A stretch of 20,997 nucleotides of DNA from the NCBI GenBank assembly GCA_009731375.1, contig BJOX01000190.1:461885-482881 (forward strand). Direction: 5' to 3'. Positions within the stretch are counted from its first letter, which is position 1; each line of letters begins with the position of its first letter. Below the pieces are notes generated by a model that worked only from the letters and a program-made list of their open reading frames with translations, searched no databases and was not told the origin of the DNA. Position numbers and translations under genes: made by a program. This DNA comes from Paulinella micropora. Taxonomy: Eukaryota > Cercozoa > Imbricatea > Euglyphida. Shown here one piece after another: positions 1 through 19,132 of the stretch.

Positions 1-27
1 CCCCCCCCCCCCCCCCCCCCCCCCCCC
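1..27. repeat. poly-C run at the window edge
   Basis: There are 27 consecutive C residues, followed by more C-rich sequence. It may be a real homopolymer or a sequencing and assembly edge. No gene is visible here. Confidence 0.8.
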
Positions 28-392
28 TCCCGCCCCCTTTCCCTTCGACAGGGTACGATGAAATGCCGGAGGTGCCTCAAAGGGCGCCTGGTGGCAAAAA
101 ATCTCAATTTTCAGGTGTGGGTGCCACCCGCGACCAGAACGGGTACGTACAATCACAGGGCTTGGGTTCCCTGGTGGAGAGCCCCCCGGACCCCCCCTTT
201 CCCTTCGACAGGGTACGAGGTGCCGCAAAGGGCGCCTGGTGGCAAAAACCTCAATTTTCATGTGTGGTGCCACGCGCGACCAGAACGGGTACGTAAAATC
301 ACAGGGCTGGGGTTCCCGGGGGGAGGGCCCCCCGGACCCCCCCTGCCCCGTCGACAGGGTACGTTCAATCGCCGGAGGCACCGGCAAGTACT
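28..392. repeat. GC-rich tandem repeat, about 2.3 units of 146-160 bp
   Basis: The phrase ttcgacagggtacg recurs at about 44 and 204, and in a variant form (gtcgacagggtacg) at 350. Each is followed by a shared block containing aagggcgcctggtggcaaaaa and cgaccagaacgggtacgta, and then by cagggcttgggttccc or a variant. The third unit breaks off and changes into the next array near 392. The open frames across it come from the repeat and show no recognisable protein. Confidence 0.8.
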
Positions 393-892
393 GCCAAAAA
401 AACAAGGAATTTTGGCATTCAGGACACTCCCCTAACGCAATATTTGCGTGAATTCCAAAAAAATTATACCAATATCAAGATCGAGTCTGGGGCTAGCCAC
501 CCTGCCAATATGAGCTCCCAACTCTTCCTGGTTCACACAAACCATGATTTATTCCGATGGGAGAGCAGAAAATAGGCCCAAAAAACAAGGAATTTCGGCA
601 TTCAGGACACTCCCCTAACGCAAATATTTGCGTGAATTCCAAAGAAACTATATCAGCAACAATTTCGAGTCTGGGGCTAGCCACCCTGTCAATATGAGCT
701 CCCAAATCTTCTTGGTTCACACAAACCACGATTTATTCCGATTGGGGTGCGAAAAAAAAGAAGGAATTTTTTTTTGGCATTCAGGACACTGCCCTCACGC
801 AAATATTTGCGTGAATTCCAAAAAAATCATATCAGCATCAAGATCGAGTCTGGGGCTAACCACCCTGCAAATATGACCCCCCTCCCCCCAAA
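393..892. repeat. tandem repeat, three units of about 180 bp with a palindromic core
   Basis: Three units start near 396, 579 and 745. Each contains ggcattcaggacact, a palindrome core, gtgaattccaaa and gagtctggggctaRccaccctg. The first two also share atgagctcccaa and ggttcacacaaacca. The palindrome is perfect in unit 2 (618-633, 16 bp) and unit 3 (796-813, 18 bp, cacgcaaatatttgcgtg), and has lost one base in unit 1 (435-449). The array runs into the assembly gap, so its full copy number is unknown. Confidence 0.85.
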
Positions 893-1428
893 NNNNNNNN
901 NNNNNNNNNNNNNNNNNNNNNNNNNNNNNNNNNNNNNNNNNNNNNNNNNNNNNNNNNNNNNNNNNNNNNNNNNNNNNNNNNNNNNNNNNNNNNNNNNNNN
1001 NNNNNNNNNNNNNNNNNNNNNNNNNNNNNNNNNNNNNNNNNNNNNNNNNNNNNNNNNNNNNNNNNNNNNNNNNNNNNNNNNNNNNNNNNNNNNNNNNNNN
1101 NNNNNNNNNNNNNNNNNNNNNNNNNNNNNNNNNNNNNNNNNNNNNNNNNNNNNNNNNNNNNNNNNNNNNNNNNNNNNNNNNNNNNNNNNNNNNNNNNNNN
1201 NNNNNNNNNNNNNNNNNNNNNNNNNNNNNNNNNNNNNNNNNNNNNNNNNNNNNNNNNNNNNNNNNNNNNNNNNNNNNNNNNNNNNNNNNNNNNNNNNNNN
1301 NNNNNNNNNNNNNNNNNNNNNNNNNNNNNNNNNNNNNNNNNNNNNNNNNNNNNNNNNNNNNNNNNNNNNNNNNNNNNNNNNNNNNNNNNNNNNNNNNNNN
1401 NNNNNNNNNNNNNNNNNNNNNNNNNNNN
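893..1428. other. assembly gap (536 N)
   Basis: This is a continuous run of N between a tandem array and more low-complexity sequence. Nothing can be said about its content, and the gap length may be only an estimate. Confidence 1.
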
Positions 1429-1465
1429 CCCCTTTGATCCCACGTGGTGTATGTCTTATAAAAAA

Positions 1466-1540
1466 CAACACAACGACATGGCCTCGGAACCAACACAACA
1501 ACATAGCCTCGGAGCCAACACAACGACATAGCCTCGAAAC
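1466..1540. repeat. three exact-length 25-bp tandem repeats
   Basis: The units at 1466-1490, 1491-1515 and 1516-1540 all have the form caacacaacRacatRgcctcgRaRc. They differ at only a few positions and have no length change. A long TCC/TTC tract follows shortly after. Confidence 0.9.
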
Positions 1541-1557
1541 CAGTGGGAAGAGGCCCA

Positions 1558-1765
1558 CTCCTTCTCCTCCTCCTCCTCCTCTTCCTCCTCCTCCTCCTTC
1601 TCCTTCTCCTCCTCCTCCTCCTCCTCCTCTTCTTCTTCTTCTTCTTCTTCTTCTTCTTCTTCTTCTTCTTCTTCTCGTCCTTCTCTACCTCATTGTCCTC
1701 CTCCTCCTCCTCCTCCTCCTTCTTCTTCTTCTTCTTCTTCTTCTTCTTCTTCTTCTTCTTCTTCT

Positions 1766-1797
<32 letters not shown>

Positions 1798-1805
1798 CTC
1801 TTCTT
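1558..1805. repeat. TCC/TTC trinucleotide tract
   Basis: This is an almost pure pyrimidine strand made of blocks of TCC and TTC repeats, with a short interruption near 1676-1695. It is a triplet microsatellite with complete strand asymmetry. Open frames through it encode only poly-Leu, poly-Phe or poly-Ser and are not genes. Confidence 0.95.
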
Positions 1806-2006
1806 TACGAGTGGCTGAGGGTGGGGTTTGGCGGAATCAGGTGGATGGTGTCAAAGTTGTCGGCGTTGTGGATGGTGGACGGCGTGGCGGGATGCGTGCT
1901 GATCAAGTCTGGAACATGTGGTGTTGGATGGTGTGCGCTCAGAGGGGCGTGCTTCTTGGTGCGGGGATGGTGGTTGCCAGCCCCACCTTGCTCGGAAGTC
2001 AGACTC
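1806..2006 (-). repeat. dispersed repeat family B, copy 1
   Basis: Read on the minus strand, this segment resembles the plus strand of about 3225-3400. Shared blocks in the same order include cacgccc, gagc, cacaccatc, aacaccaca, catcagc, catccacaac and ccaccctca. Copy 1 sits between a TTC tract and an ATT tract. It is a diverged interspersed repeat of unknown class. No intact protein was recognised in either copy. Confidence 0.6.
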
Positions 2007-2012
2007 TATTAC

Positions 2013-2064
<52 letters not shown>
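2007..2064. repeat. ATT microsatellite
   Basis: This is a pure ATT run of about 58 bp. On the minus strand it reads as an AAT tail directly after the sequence tgccatactgtgcacctca, a layout compatible with the 3' tail of a retroelement. Confidence 0.9.
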
Positions 2065-2437
2065 GAGGTGCACAGTATGGCACCCCACGGGAAGAGGAGG
2101 TGGTAAGGAGAAGGAGGAGGAGGAGGCCAAGGCGACGACTGAATCTATCGTATAAGCACAAACGCGTGTGTACACACATGCAGTGCAACTGTGACCGAAC
2201 ACTATCACATGATGATGGGCGCACTAACAAATCAAGAGACAGACAGACACGCGGACAGGTAGCAAGATCGATACACAAACAGATGAATAGATACGCATAT
2301 AGATAGACTTTTTAGGCAGGTATGTAGACAGTTAGATACAAAGATAGACAAATAGATATCTAGATAGATAGAGGGAAAGATTGATGGATGGGTAGAAGAT
2401 AGGTGAATGAAAAAATAAGGGACAACAACAACAACTA
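2065..2437. repeat. low-complexity region with degenerate GATA/GACA repeats
   Basis: A short stretch with no recognisable content (2065-2220) passes into degenerate gacagaca and agatagat sequence up to about 2400, then a short CAA run. I see no gene here. Confidence 0.6.
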
Positions 2438-3015
2438 AAGAAGAAGAAGAAGAAGAAGAAGAAGAAGAAGAAGAAGAAGAAGAAGAAGAAGAAGAAGAAG
2501 CAGAAGCAGAATCAGAAGCAGAAGCAGAAGAAGCAGAAGAAGAAGAAGAAGAAGAAGAAGAAGAAGAGAAAGAAGGAAAGAAAAAGAAAAGAAAGGAAGA
2601 AAAGAAAGGAAAGAAAGAAAAGAAAGGAAAAGAAAGGAAAAGAAAACACACGACAAGAAAAGAAAGAAAAGAAAGAAAAGAGAAAAAAAAAGAGGAAGAA
2701 AAGAGAAAGAAAAAAGAAAGAAAAAAGAAAGAAAAGAGAAAGAAAAGAGAAAGAAAAAAAGAGAAAAGAGAAAGAAAAGAGAAAGAAAAGAGAAAAGAAA
2801 AGAGAAAAGAAAACAAGAACAAGAAAAAAAAGAGAAAAAAAGAGAAAAAAAAAGAAAAAAAGAGAAAAAAAGAGAAAAAGAAAAAAAGAGAAAAAGAAAA
2901 AAAGAGAAAAAGAAAAAAGAGAAAAAGAAAGAGAGAAAGAAAGAAAAAGGAAAGAAAAAGGAAAAGAAAAAAAAGAAATGAAGATAGATAGATAGATAGA
3001 TAGTAGATAGGTAGG

Positions 3016-3061
<46 letters not shown>

Positions 3062-3165
3062 TCGATAGTAAGAGCAAGAGCAAGAGTAAGGGTAAAAATA
3101 AGCTTAAGAGTAAGAGTAAGAGTAAGAGTGAGAGCAAGAGCAAGAGCAAGAGCAAGAGCAAGAGA
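2438..3165. repeat. long purine tract: GAA, GAAA, GATA and AGAGYA blocks
   Basis: A GAA run with some GCA units (2438-2567) is followed by degenerate GAAA-type sequence (2568-2982). A GATA run (2983-3068) and an AGAGTA/AGAGCA hexamer array (3069-3165) complete the tract. Apart from the GATA part, the plus strand is nearly all A and G. The minus-strand open frame across it encodes low-complexity Leu/Phe/Ser and is not a gene. Confidence 0.95.
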
Positions 3166-3224
3166 AACGTAGGCGGTCCAAGCAAGTCAAAAACAACCCC
3201 CAAAACCCAACAGAAACGCTTCAA

Positions 3225-3400
3225 CGAGCCACTGGGCGACTCACCACAGAAAACCACGCCCTTCCGAGCCACACCATCAAACACCACACTCCGAGCCGTC
3301 ATCAGCGCCCATCCCACCACCCCGTACCCCATCCACAACCCCCACAACTTTACCTAGCACCACCTTTACTCCTCAAAACCCACCCTCACCACCCCTACTC
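3225..3400 (+). repeat. dispersed repeat family B, copy 2 (inverted relative to copy 1)
   Basis: This is the C-rich counterpart of the segment at 1806-2006, in opposite orientation. It also sits directly beside long microsatellites. A minus-strand frame here starts with M-W-G-L-W-M-G-Y-G-V, and a similar L-W-M-x-x-G-V string appears in copy 1. This could be a trace of ancient coding sequence or only the shared repeat. Confidence 0.55.
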
Positions 3401-3946
3401 CAACCCCAACCAGCTTTCTTGCAAGGTTTTTCGCTCCCAACGTTGACTCCCTCCCTCCAGCGTCCAATCACACACCTCTGGCCGCTCCCTGCCTCCCCCA
3501 ACGCGCCACTCCCAGTCGCCACACACCAGTTGGGACCCCTCTAGGCACCTCCCTCATTCCCCAGAGCCCCGTTTCTCCTCGTTTGTTAATTTTACCCACA
3601 CACTCCCCACACCCCTCCGCTCCCAACCCCGCAACCCGCAACCCCCAACTCGGCCCCCAGCCTTCAGAATAATTTTGACCACCCTTTTTAGCCTGGTCGA
3701 TCACCTGACCGTAGTCAAGTGGCACCCGACCCAATTTCCCGGCCAGGCGGGAAACGGTACACGAAACGGCCGTACTGTAGCCACGAAGCGGCCCTGGCCT
3801 GGGAAAGGTCACCTGGGCTCCCTTTCCTCTCAATTGCAAGGAGCCATGGACACGCCTTGCTACCTGACCGGCCATGGCCTGTTCTGGTCGAGGTAGAAGT
3901 CCGAATAGCGTGCATGTGGCTGTGTGACGTATCACATGCTTTTTAG
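3401..3946. other. C-rich stretch without a recognisable gene
   Basis: The sequence is C-rich on the plus strand up to about 3660 and more complex afterwards. Overlapping frames of 66-166 codons occur on both strands. None shows a family motif, a signal peptide or splice partners that I could recognise, so I leave them unannotated. Confidence 0.5.
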
Positions 3947-4487
3947 TAGGGCAACAGTACAAGCACATAAGGAAATCTGGAACTAAGGTTCAACAGAAAG
4001 CTCCTAGAAAGAATAATATGGAAGAGAAAAGAAAGAGAGAAGAAAGACAGAAAGAAAGAAAGGAAGAAAGAGGTCAAGAAAAACCAGGAGGAGAAACAAA
4101 AAAGAGCGAAGAAAGAAAAAAGCAAAAAACAAAAAAGGAGCAAGAACTAAAAACAAGAGAAACAAAAGAGACAGACAAACAAGCGAAATAAAAGAAACAA
4201 AAACAAGACACAAACAAAACAAAAACAAAACAAAAAGGCAACAATAATGCAGCAACAAACACAAAAAGCAAAACAAGCAAACGCAACGCCAGACAGTGGA
4301 AAGGGAGACGATACTGAACTCGAAAGTACTCTAGAAGGTAAGAGCGGAAAGTGCCAGAAAAAGGTAAGACATAACTAACATGGGCGCAAGTGAGATCAAT
4401 TGACAGTCAGTGAGACAGCCCTTAAGGAAACTGCAGCACCTAATGCAATTCACTCGCACCCGGAGGCTATCGTAGCCAGGAGGGTGG
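3947..4487 (+). repeat. dispersed repeat family A, copy A1
   Basis: It shares long near-identical blocks with A2 and A3. One is gcaacagtacaagc followed by ataaggaaatctggaactaa and ggttcaacagaaagctcct. After a purine-rich middle it shares with A2 gggagacgatactgaact, tgggcgcaagtgagatcaat, tgacagtcagtgagacagcc and a tail ending ggaggctatcg. A1 lacks about 75 bp present at the left end of A2. I do not recognise the class. Confidence 0.8.
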
Positions 4488-4809
4488 TGTGCAGAGCGTA
4501 GTAAGGCTCGACGTGGCGTACTCGCGACGCGATTATGCCGAGTGCTGCAGTATCCATAAGGACCAGCCCAAGCCTGGCAACCTCATAGACATGCAGCCTC
4601 AAGCTAGTCGAGCCAAACCACTCCGCACCCCACCCCCCTCATAGACCAGAAGAAACTCCACAAGCCACAAGCATAAACATACAGTAGAGCCATCCCAGAA
4701 CAAGCCCAGACCTAACAAGCAGCAATAGATAGGAAAAACGAAAAAGAAAATGAAAACAAACGGGGAAAAGAATGAAAAAGAAAAGAAAGAAAAAGAAGAA
4801 AGGTAAAAA
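4488..4809. other. stretch between repeat copies with no gene seen
   Basis: This is a unique-looking sequence of about 240 bp followed by A-rich sequence. No coding or RNA feature was recognised. Confidence 0.4.
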
Positions 4810-5406
4810 CAGTAAGCAAGGTTTAATGAGAATGAGAGGAGAGAAAAATAAAGAAGAGCTTAATTCAAAAGAATTCTGGTTCCAAGGAACAACAGTACAA
4901 GCTCATAAGGAAATCTGGAACTAAGGTTCAACAGAAAGCTCCTGGAAAGGGGAAAAGAAAGAGAGAACAAGATAGAAAGAAAGAAAGGAACAAAGAGAAG
5001 AAAAACCAGGAAGAGAAGAAGACAAACCAGGAAGAGAAAAGAGAAGAAAAAAAGAACAGGAAAAAAAAACATAAAATAGAAAAGGATAAAAACAAAAGTA
5101 ACCAAAAAACAAACAAACAGTCGACAACCAAAAACAAGCAAACAGGCGAAACAAAGGAAACAAAAAACAATACAAAAAGACAACAACAGAGGCAGCGACA
5201 AACACTAAAAGCAAACAAAAACAAACAAACACAAGGCCAGACAGGGGCAAGGGAGACGATACTGAACTAGAGAGCAAGAGCGGAAAGCGCGGCATGGTAA
5301 GCCATAACTAACAATGGGCGCAAGTGAGATCAATTGACAGTCAGTGAGACAGCCCTTAAGGAAACTGCAGCACCTAACGCAATTCACTCGCACCCGGAGG
5401 CTATCG
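4810..5406 (+). repeat. dispersed repeat family A, copy A2 (most complete)
   Basis: It starts with acagtaagcaaggtttaatg and ends with acccggaggctatcg. Its left half matches A3 almost base for base, and its right end matches A1. It runs about 597 bp with a purine/A-rich middle of AAACA-type sequence. A minus-strand frame in all three copies reads L-L-N-L-S-S-R-F-P-Y-E/V-L-V-L-L, but this only reflects shared DNA. Confidence 0.85.
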
Positions 5407-5482
5407 TTTTTTTTATATTTTTTTTAAAAATATATATACATATATGTATGAATATATATAAATATATATAATATATATATAT
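5407..5482. repeat. AT-rich linker (TATA/ATAT repeats)
   Basis: T runs and TATATA sequence separate repeat copies A2 and A3. Confidence 0.85.
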
Positions 5483-5833
5483 ACAGTAAACAAGGTTTAA
5501 TGAGAATGAGACGAGAGAAAAATAAAGAAGAGCTTAATTCAAAAGAATTCTGGTTCCAAGGAACAACAGTACAAGCTCATAAGGAAATCTGGAACTAAGG
5601 TTCAACAGAAAGCTCCTGGAAAGAGTAATATGGAGGGAAAGAAAGAGAGAAAAAGACAAAGAAAGAAAAGAACAAAGAGAAGAAGAAAAACCAGGAAGAG
5701 AAAAGAGAACGAAAAAACAAAGAACAGGAAAGAAAAATAAAAAACAAAACATAAAATAGAAAAGGAATAAAAACAAAAGCAACAAAAAAACAAAAAAACA
5801 AACAAGCGAAACAAAGGAAACAAAAAACAATAC
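5483..5833 (+). repeat. dispersed repeat family A, copy A3 (truncated on the right)
   Basis: It begins like A2 with acagtaaacaaggtttaatg and stays nearly identical through the left half. It stops at acaaaggaaacaaaaaacaa-tac, where A2 continues with its roughly 220-bp tail. The break lies against a T-rich stretch (5834-5855) that looks like a polypyrimidine tract, 60 bp before the first receptor exon. Confidence 0.85.
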
Positions 5834-5895
5834 ATTTTTTTTGTGTTTTTTTTCGCAAGGTGCCTCAGCAGTAGAGAGGACGAGCACTTAGGAGA

Positions 5896-15114
<9,219 letters not shown>

Positions 15115-15595
15115 GCATGATTGCTGCATTCAAGTGGCACACTTGGACGACCACGATGACGTAGTTCCTGGCGTCCAGTAATTGCTGCATTCAAGTGCCA
15201 CACACAACCGCTCAAGCTGCAGCATTATGTTTTCTCGCTCAGTAGAAACGTGGACACCTGTAAGATCTGACAAAAGCTCAGCCTATCTGAGGCGCATTTT
15301 TTGTCTTGGGCTTTCAAGGGTACTTGAGAAGCATCTGAGGCCTATTATACATTTTATGATTTATATGTCAATATTTTGAGCAGTTCTCATCATGATATTT
15401 TCATCATAATATGGGCACTGAACGTGTATAAACTGAACCGTGTATTTTACATACCGAAGTCCAATAATAATATACTTTTTTAGCGTTCGTTATGCCCAGG
15501 TTGCAGACCACAATATGTGTGTGATGTCGTTTTTGATTGACTTTGGTTTGAATATACTTCTTTTATATTCATTATTACAATGTAATCAATATTAT

Positions 15596-15947
15596 AATAA
15601 AGTGATATATTCAATGAAGCTGGTTTTTCTTGCAAACAATATTCGAATTTTTTATGCTGCAAATTTGCTGAAAGATGTGTTGCTTTTTCATTAACTTTTT
15701 TTGTACGAAAACACTCGTTTAATATTGTATTTGTAGTACATTATGCTTGATCGTGTGTCATATCATAGGATCATGTATATTTACTACCGTGACTGGACGA
15801 TTGAATGTTTGCATTCACCTCCGTTGTATTTAATGCCATATTTTAATCTCATTATATACAAGTCGATAATTAAGCATAATTCATATTTATCGACATTGCA
15901 ATAAAATTGCCTCATATGTAGTTAGCTCCTTATCAAATGCTAATAAA
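15596..15947 (+). terminator. candidate polyadenylation signals for the receptor gene
   Basis: AATAAA occurs at 15596-15601, 15900-15905 and 15942-15947, in AT-rich sequence downstream of both possible receptor stops. Which one is used cannot be told from the sequence. Confidence 0.45.
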
Positions 15948-17190
15948 GTTTTGCCTTCTATTTTTTTTGTGAAATATAATATTTTAATATTGAACTTCAA
16001 TGTGGCAAAAGGATTTTATATGAAATATAGTGCAAGACGTTCAAAACTTACCTCAAACATCAACCTCAAAAATTTCATGTTCAAGCCGGCCCCAATATTT
16101 TTGAGCGTGAAGTTTCACGATTGCGTAATCTGATGATCCGGTCAAAAAGAGTGACTTATCAACGGTAGAGCCTGCGGGTTTTGGCCGGTCGTTAACTTGA
16201 GGTGCTCACTGGTCTGATAGCACGACGTGAACTTTCGACTTCACTAGAAGTTGTAAGTCACTAGTTTTCGATTTCGTTCAGAAATGACTTCAAACGATCG
16301 TCAAAGTTCTTTTAGAAAACATTAACTATTGCCTTTTTCCCACTCTATTGCCTTTTCCCCTTCACTATTTCCCGTGAAAGACGCACGTTGCGGTAAATTT
16401 GTGGACAAGGAAGCAAAAGTCACGGACGGAAAACAATATTAATATTTTGACTTGTTTTCAAAGTTATTAATATATCTGAGGAAACTTTTTCCAAATGTAA
16501 ATTTCGGACAGTGACTTGAAATGATCATGTATATAAGTCTGACTTGAAGCCCTCCTTCAATTTGTGCTATACAGCTGTTTCAAGTTACACGAGCTCACCA
16601 GGCTTGAACTCACAATCTACGGTCTGATCAGTCGTGTTCGTCACTGCGGCGTAGTATTAATATTGTACATTGCATTCCAAGTCTGCAAACAAGTAGAAAT
16701 CTACGTAAATAAACGAAGTGACCGCTCTGCTATTTACTGGTATTTCACCTGCTCTCAGGAGTCAGGACTTTGCAGCCATAGAGACTTTTGACTCGATAGT
16801 AATAAGAGTTCGTTCAAGTGCCACCGTGTAATTATCCCTTGCACTGAGTGGGGTTGTATCCAAACTCACGTAGGCTAGCTGTGGACTCCAAATGTCACGG
16901 TACAGTGCTATCCCCAACGATAGCTCAATGGAAGAGTAAGTCGGTAATATAACCAAACACAATCCTCAAAGAGAATGATGTCTCGTTATATTAGCTCAGT
17001 GACGCAAAGACAAAAAAGCGCCAAACTTAAAAGAACAAAAAAGCGCCAAAAGACCAAGATGAAATTGGCATTTCAGATGGGTCCGGCCAGACGAAATCTA
17101 TAAATAAGTTTTTACCAGCTAATTCGGGGGGTGATGTCTACATAATATGAAAGTTAAGGGCCGCTATGACTAATTACTCTCCCACTTCCT
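15948..17190. other. AT-rich intergenic region between convergent genes
   Basis: No frame longer than about 75 codons occurs, and none has recognisable similarity. The only structure I see is the inverted repeat at 16143-16269 and a weak box-A-like string (tagctcaatgg at 16921) without a convincing tRNA fold. Confidence 0.6.
16143..16269. mobile_element. candidate short MITE-like element with imperfect terminal inverted repeats
   Basis: AGTGACTTA at 16150-16158 is the exact reverse complement of TAAGTCACT at 16254-16262. The similarity extends imperfectly on both sides (aaaa outside, caac inside). The span is about 125 bp and contains no coding potential. Only one copy is visible and no clear target duplication is seen. 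Confidence 0.3.
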
Positions 17191-17199
17191 ACGTTAATT

Positions 17200-17205
17200 T
17201 ATTTT
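17200..17205 (-). terminator. candidate polyadenylation signal for the omega-amidase gene
   Basis: AATAAA on the minus strand lies about 320 nt downstream of the stop at 17527. It is the first such hexamer I found. Confidence 0.4.
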
Positions 17206-17333
17206 AGACTAACTTACTAATGAGGCCTGAATTCACTGTTAGACAATTACTCAGTAGTGACTCAGTAATTTGGAAACTTAAAACAATTTGATTAGACTAA
17301 TGGGGCAACTTGAGTTGCAGTCGACCTGCCGCG

Positions 17334-17408
17334 TCACAGACCGGGACTCGATCTGCACTCGACCTTCACCCTTTTCCCCCAGCTTCATCTTAGCTGAGCT
17401 ATTGAATC
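17334..17408 (-). repeat. tRNA-like (possible SINE head) sequence with box A and box B
   Basis: On the minus strand, TAGCTCAGCTAAGATGAAGC resembles a polymerase III box A. GATCGAGTCCCGG, 48 nt further on, resembles box B. The spacing fits a tRNA, but the acceptor and T stems do not pair, so a tRNA-derived SINE relic is more likely than a working tRNA gene. It would lie in the 3' UTR of the omega-amidase gene. Confidence 0.35.
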
Positions 17409-17526
17409 GCTCACCGGACCCTGCATTGATTGGTTCGTAATCAATGTCTCCATGCATCAATATCATCAAGAGGACCTGATTTTTTGAACAGTTTCCAATT
17501 TAATGAAGCAATCACCTCGGTGCTTG

Positions 17527-18879
17527 CTAAAGAAACCGCGCGTGTTCGTAAATGTCGGACCGCCCTTGTGTCCTGATCGGTATCTGTGCACGCACCTAGA
17601 CACCAAGAATCAAGTTTCAAGCCACGGTGAACTTGTGCCACAACGAACATGACCTTTCACAAAGCAATAAAGAAGGAAAAAAAGCACAAGCGAACAAACT
17701 CCGGCAAAACCAACAACACACTGATCAACAAAATAAAAAGCAAAACGGCTTCATGGTCGCACAGCTGCCATTATTAACAAATACCTGGTCTACCCGAGCC
17801 AGGTCAAGGTCGGCGTACACGATCACTGGGTCATGTTCAGTGGTGGCAATTATGTCCCCCCAGGGCCCGCAGATGGTTGAATGGCCCCAAGCTTGATACG
17901 AGGAGGAGGGATTGCGTGCCGCGCAGCACGTCAGCACAAAGACCTGGTTGTCGACTGCGCGAGCACGCTGCAGCAACTCCCAGTGCGCGGGGCCAGTGGT
18001 CAGGTTGAATGCACCCGGGTAGCACAATAGCACGCAGCCCTCACGGGCTAAGGCTTGCGCGTACTCAGGAAAACGCATGTCGTAGCAAATCCCCACACCC
18101 AGCTTGCCCCATGGCGTGTCCACGATGGTCGGCCGCTGCCCTGCAGACAACGTTTTAGATTCCTGAAAGGTTATTTTGCCTGGGATGTCGATGTCAAAGA
18201 GATGCAGCTTGCGATGCTTGCCCACGACCGCGCCCGCAGCGTTCATGACAAGCGAAGTGTTATATAACTTTCCGTCTTCGCCCTTCTCTGCGATGGACCC
18301 TGCCACAATCCAAACGCCGTATCTGCGGGAAAGGTCCTTGAGGAGGCAGAGTGACGGCTGCAGTTTAGTGTCTGGGTTAGGAGCATCGAGGGCTCCTGCT
18401 GTGGCGACGTTTCCCTTATCACCCAGCGGTTCTGCGATCTTGGGGAAAAATTCGTTAGAGTAAGGCCCGTTCCAAATTTCGGGGAGCACAATGAGACGGG
18501 CGCCCTGACTGGCGGCCTCTGCCACCGCCTTCTCCACCCGTGCCAGGTTGGCTGCCTTGTCGGCTTCCACCAGCACCTGACACAGCGCCACCTTGACCGA
18601 AGCCTCCGCGCGACCGAGCTCTGGTGTGTTGGCAAGCGTGCGAAAGGCCGGGCGGTGTTGGGACTGCTGGGAAGAAGAGGCATTGCTAGCTGCGGCGAGC
18701 AGAGGAGGATGTACACAGCCGCAGGTGAGTGCGCCTGCAGTCAGAGCGCCCACGAGGCGAGCTGCGCGTGTGGTCCGAAGGGCAAAACACTGCAGCCAAG
18801 GCGCGTGTGAAGACCATCCAAGGGTCACAAGGACGCACCGTGAGAAATGGCGAAGGCCGGCAAGACTGGCAGAGCTCAT
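17527..18879 (-). CDS. NIT2: omega-amidase, NIT2-like nitrilase superfamily protein (2 exons)
   Basis: The exons are 18879-17785 and 17595-17527, joined across a 189-bp GT-AG intron (phase 0) into 387 residues. The family hydrolyses 2-oxoglutaramate and 2-oxosuccinamate to 2-oxoglutarate or oxaloacetate plus ammonia, which clears products of glutamine and asparagine transamination. The nitrilase catalytic triad is visible as E134 (L-P-E-I-W-N), K224 (H-R-K-L-H-L-F-D) and C265 (G-I-C-Y-D-M-R-F-P-E), with a further Glu at 301 (H-W-E-L). Residues 1-85 form an Arg/Ala/Ser-rich extension almost free of acidic residues, like a mitochondrial presequence. Exon 2 supplies the family's usual end, V-R-A-Q-I-P-I-R-T-Q-G-R-S-D-I-Y. 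Without it the frame would run on into an unrelated tail ending at 17725. The ATG at 18879 is the first in frame after the upstream GAA tract. Confidence 0.93.
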
Positions 18880-18995
18880 AACGTCAACAAAAAGAAGGAC
18901 TAGTGTGCAACTGGGCAAGGCTCTTTCAGAGAGATGCAGGAGTGCAAACGGAACAGGGCGCCCAACAGAAAGCCCTAGACAGGTGCAAAAGGTTC

Positions 18996-19100
18996 GTTGT
19001 TGTGTTGTTGTTGTTGTTCTTCTTCTTCTTCTTCTTCTGCTTCTTCTTCTTCTTCTTCTTCTTCTTCTTCTTCTTCTTCTTCTTCTTCTTCTTCTTCTTC

Positions 19101-19132
<32 letters not shown>

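Noticed and set aside
747-2066. 439-codon plus-strand open frame
   Set aside because: It crosses the N gap and then encodes poly-Pro, poly-Leu and poly-Tyr from microsatellites, so it is not a gene.
2232-3347. 371-codon minus-strand open frame
   Set aside because: Nearly all of it is Leu/Phe/Ser low complexity from the GAA/GAAA/GATA purine tract. Its first part overlaps repeat family B.
3468-3968. 166-codon minus-strand frame in C-rich sequence
   Set aside because: It has no recognisable domain and competing frames lie on both strands. Biased composition explains its length.
3943-5887. Several minus-strand frames that look like multi-helix membrane proteins
   Set aside because: They are hydrophobic only because the complement of purine-rich repeat family A encodes Phe, Leu, Ser and Cys. 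The same frame recurs in each copy.
16914-16988. Possible tRNA gene (box-A-like tagctcaatgg; 5-bp end pairing aacga/tcgtt)
   Set aside because: The anticodon and T arms do not fold and there is no T-loop consensus.
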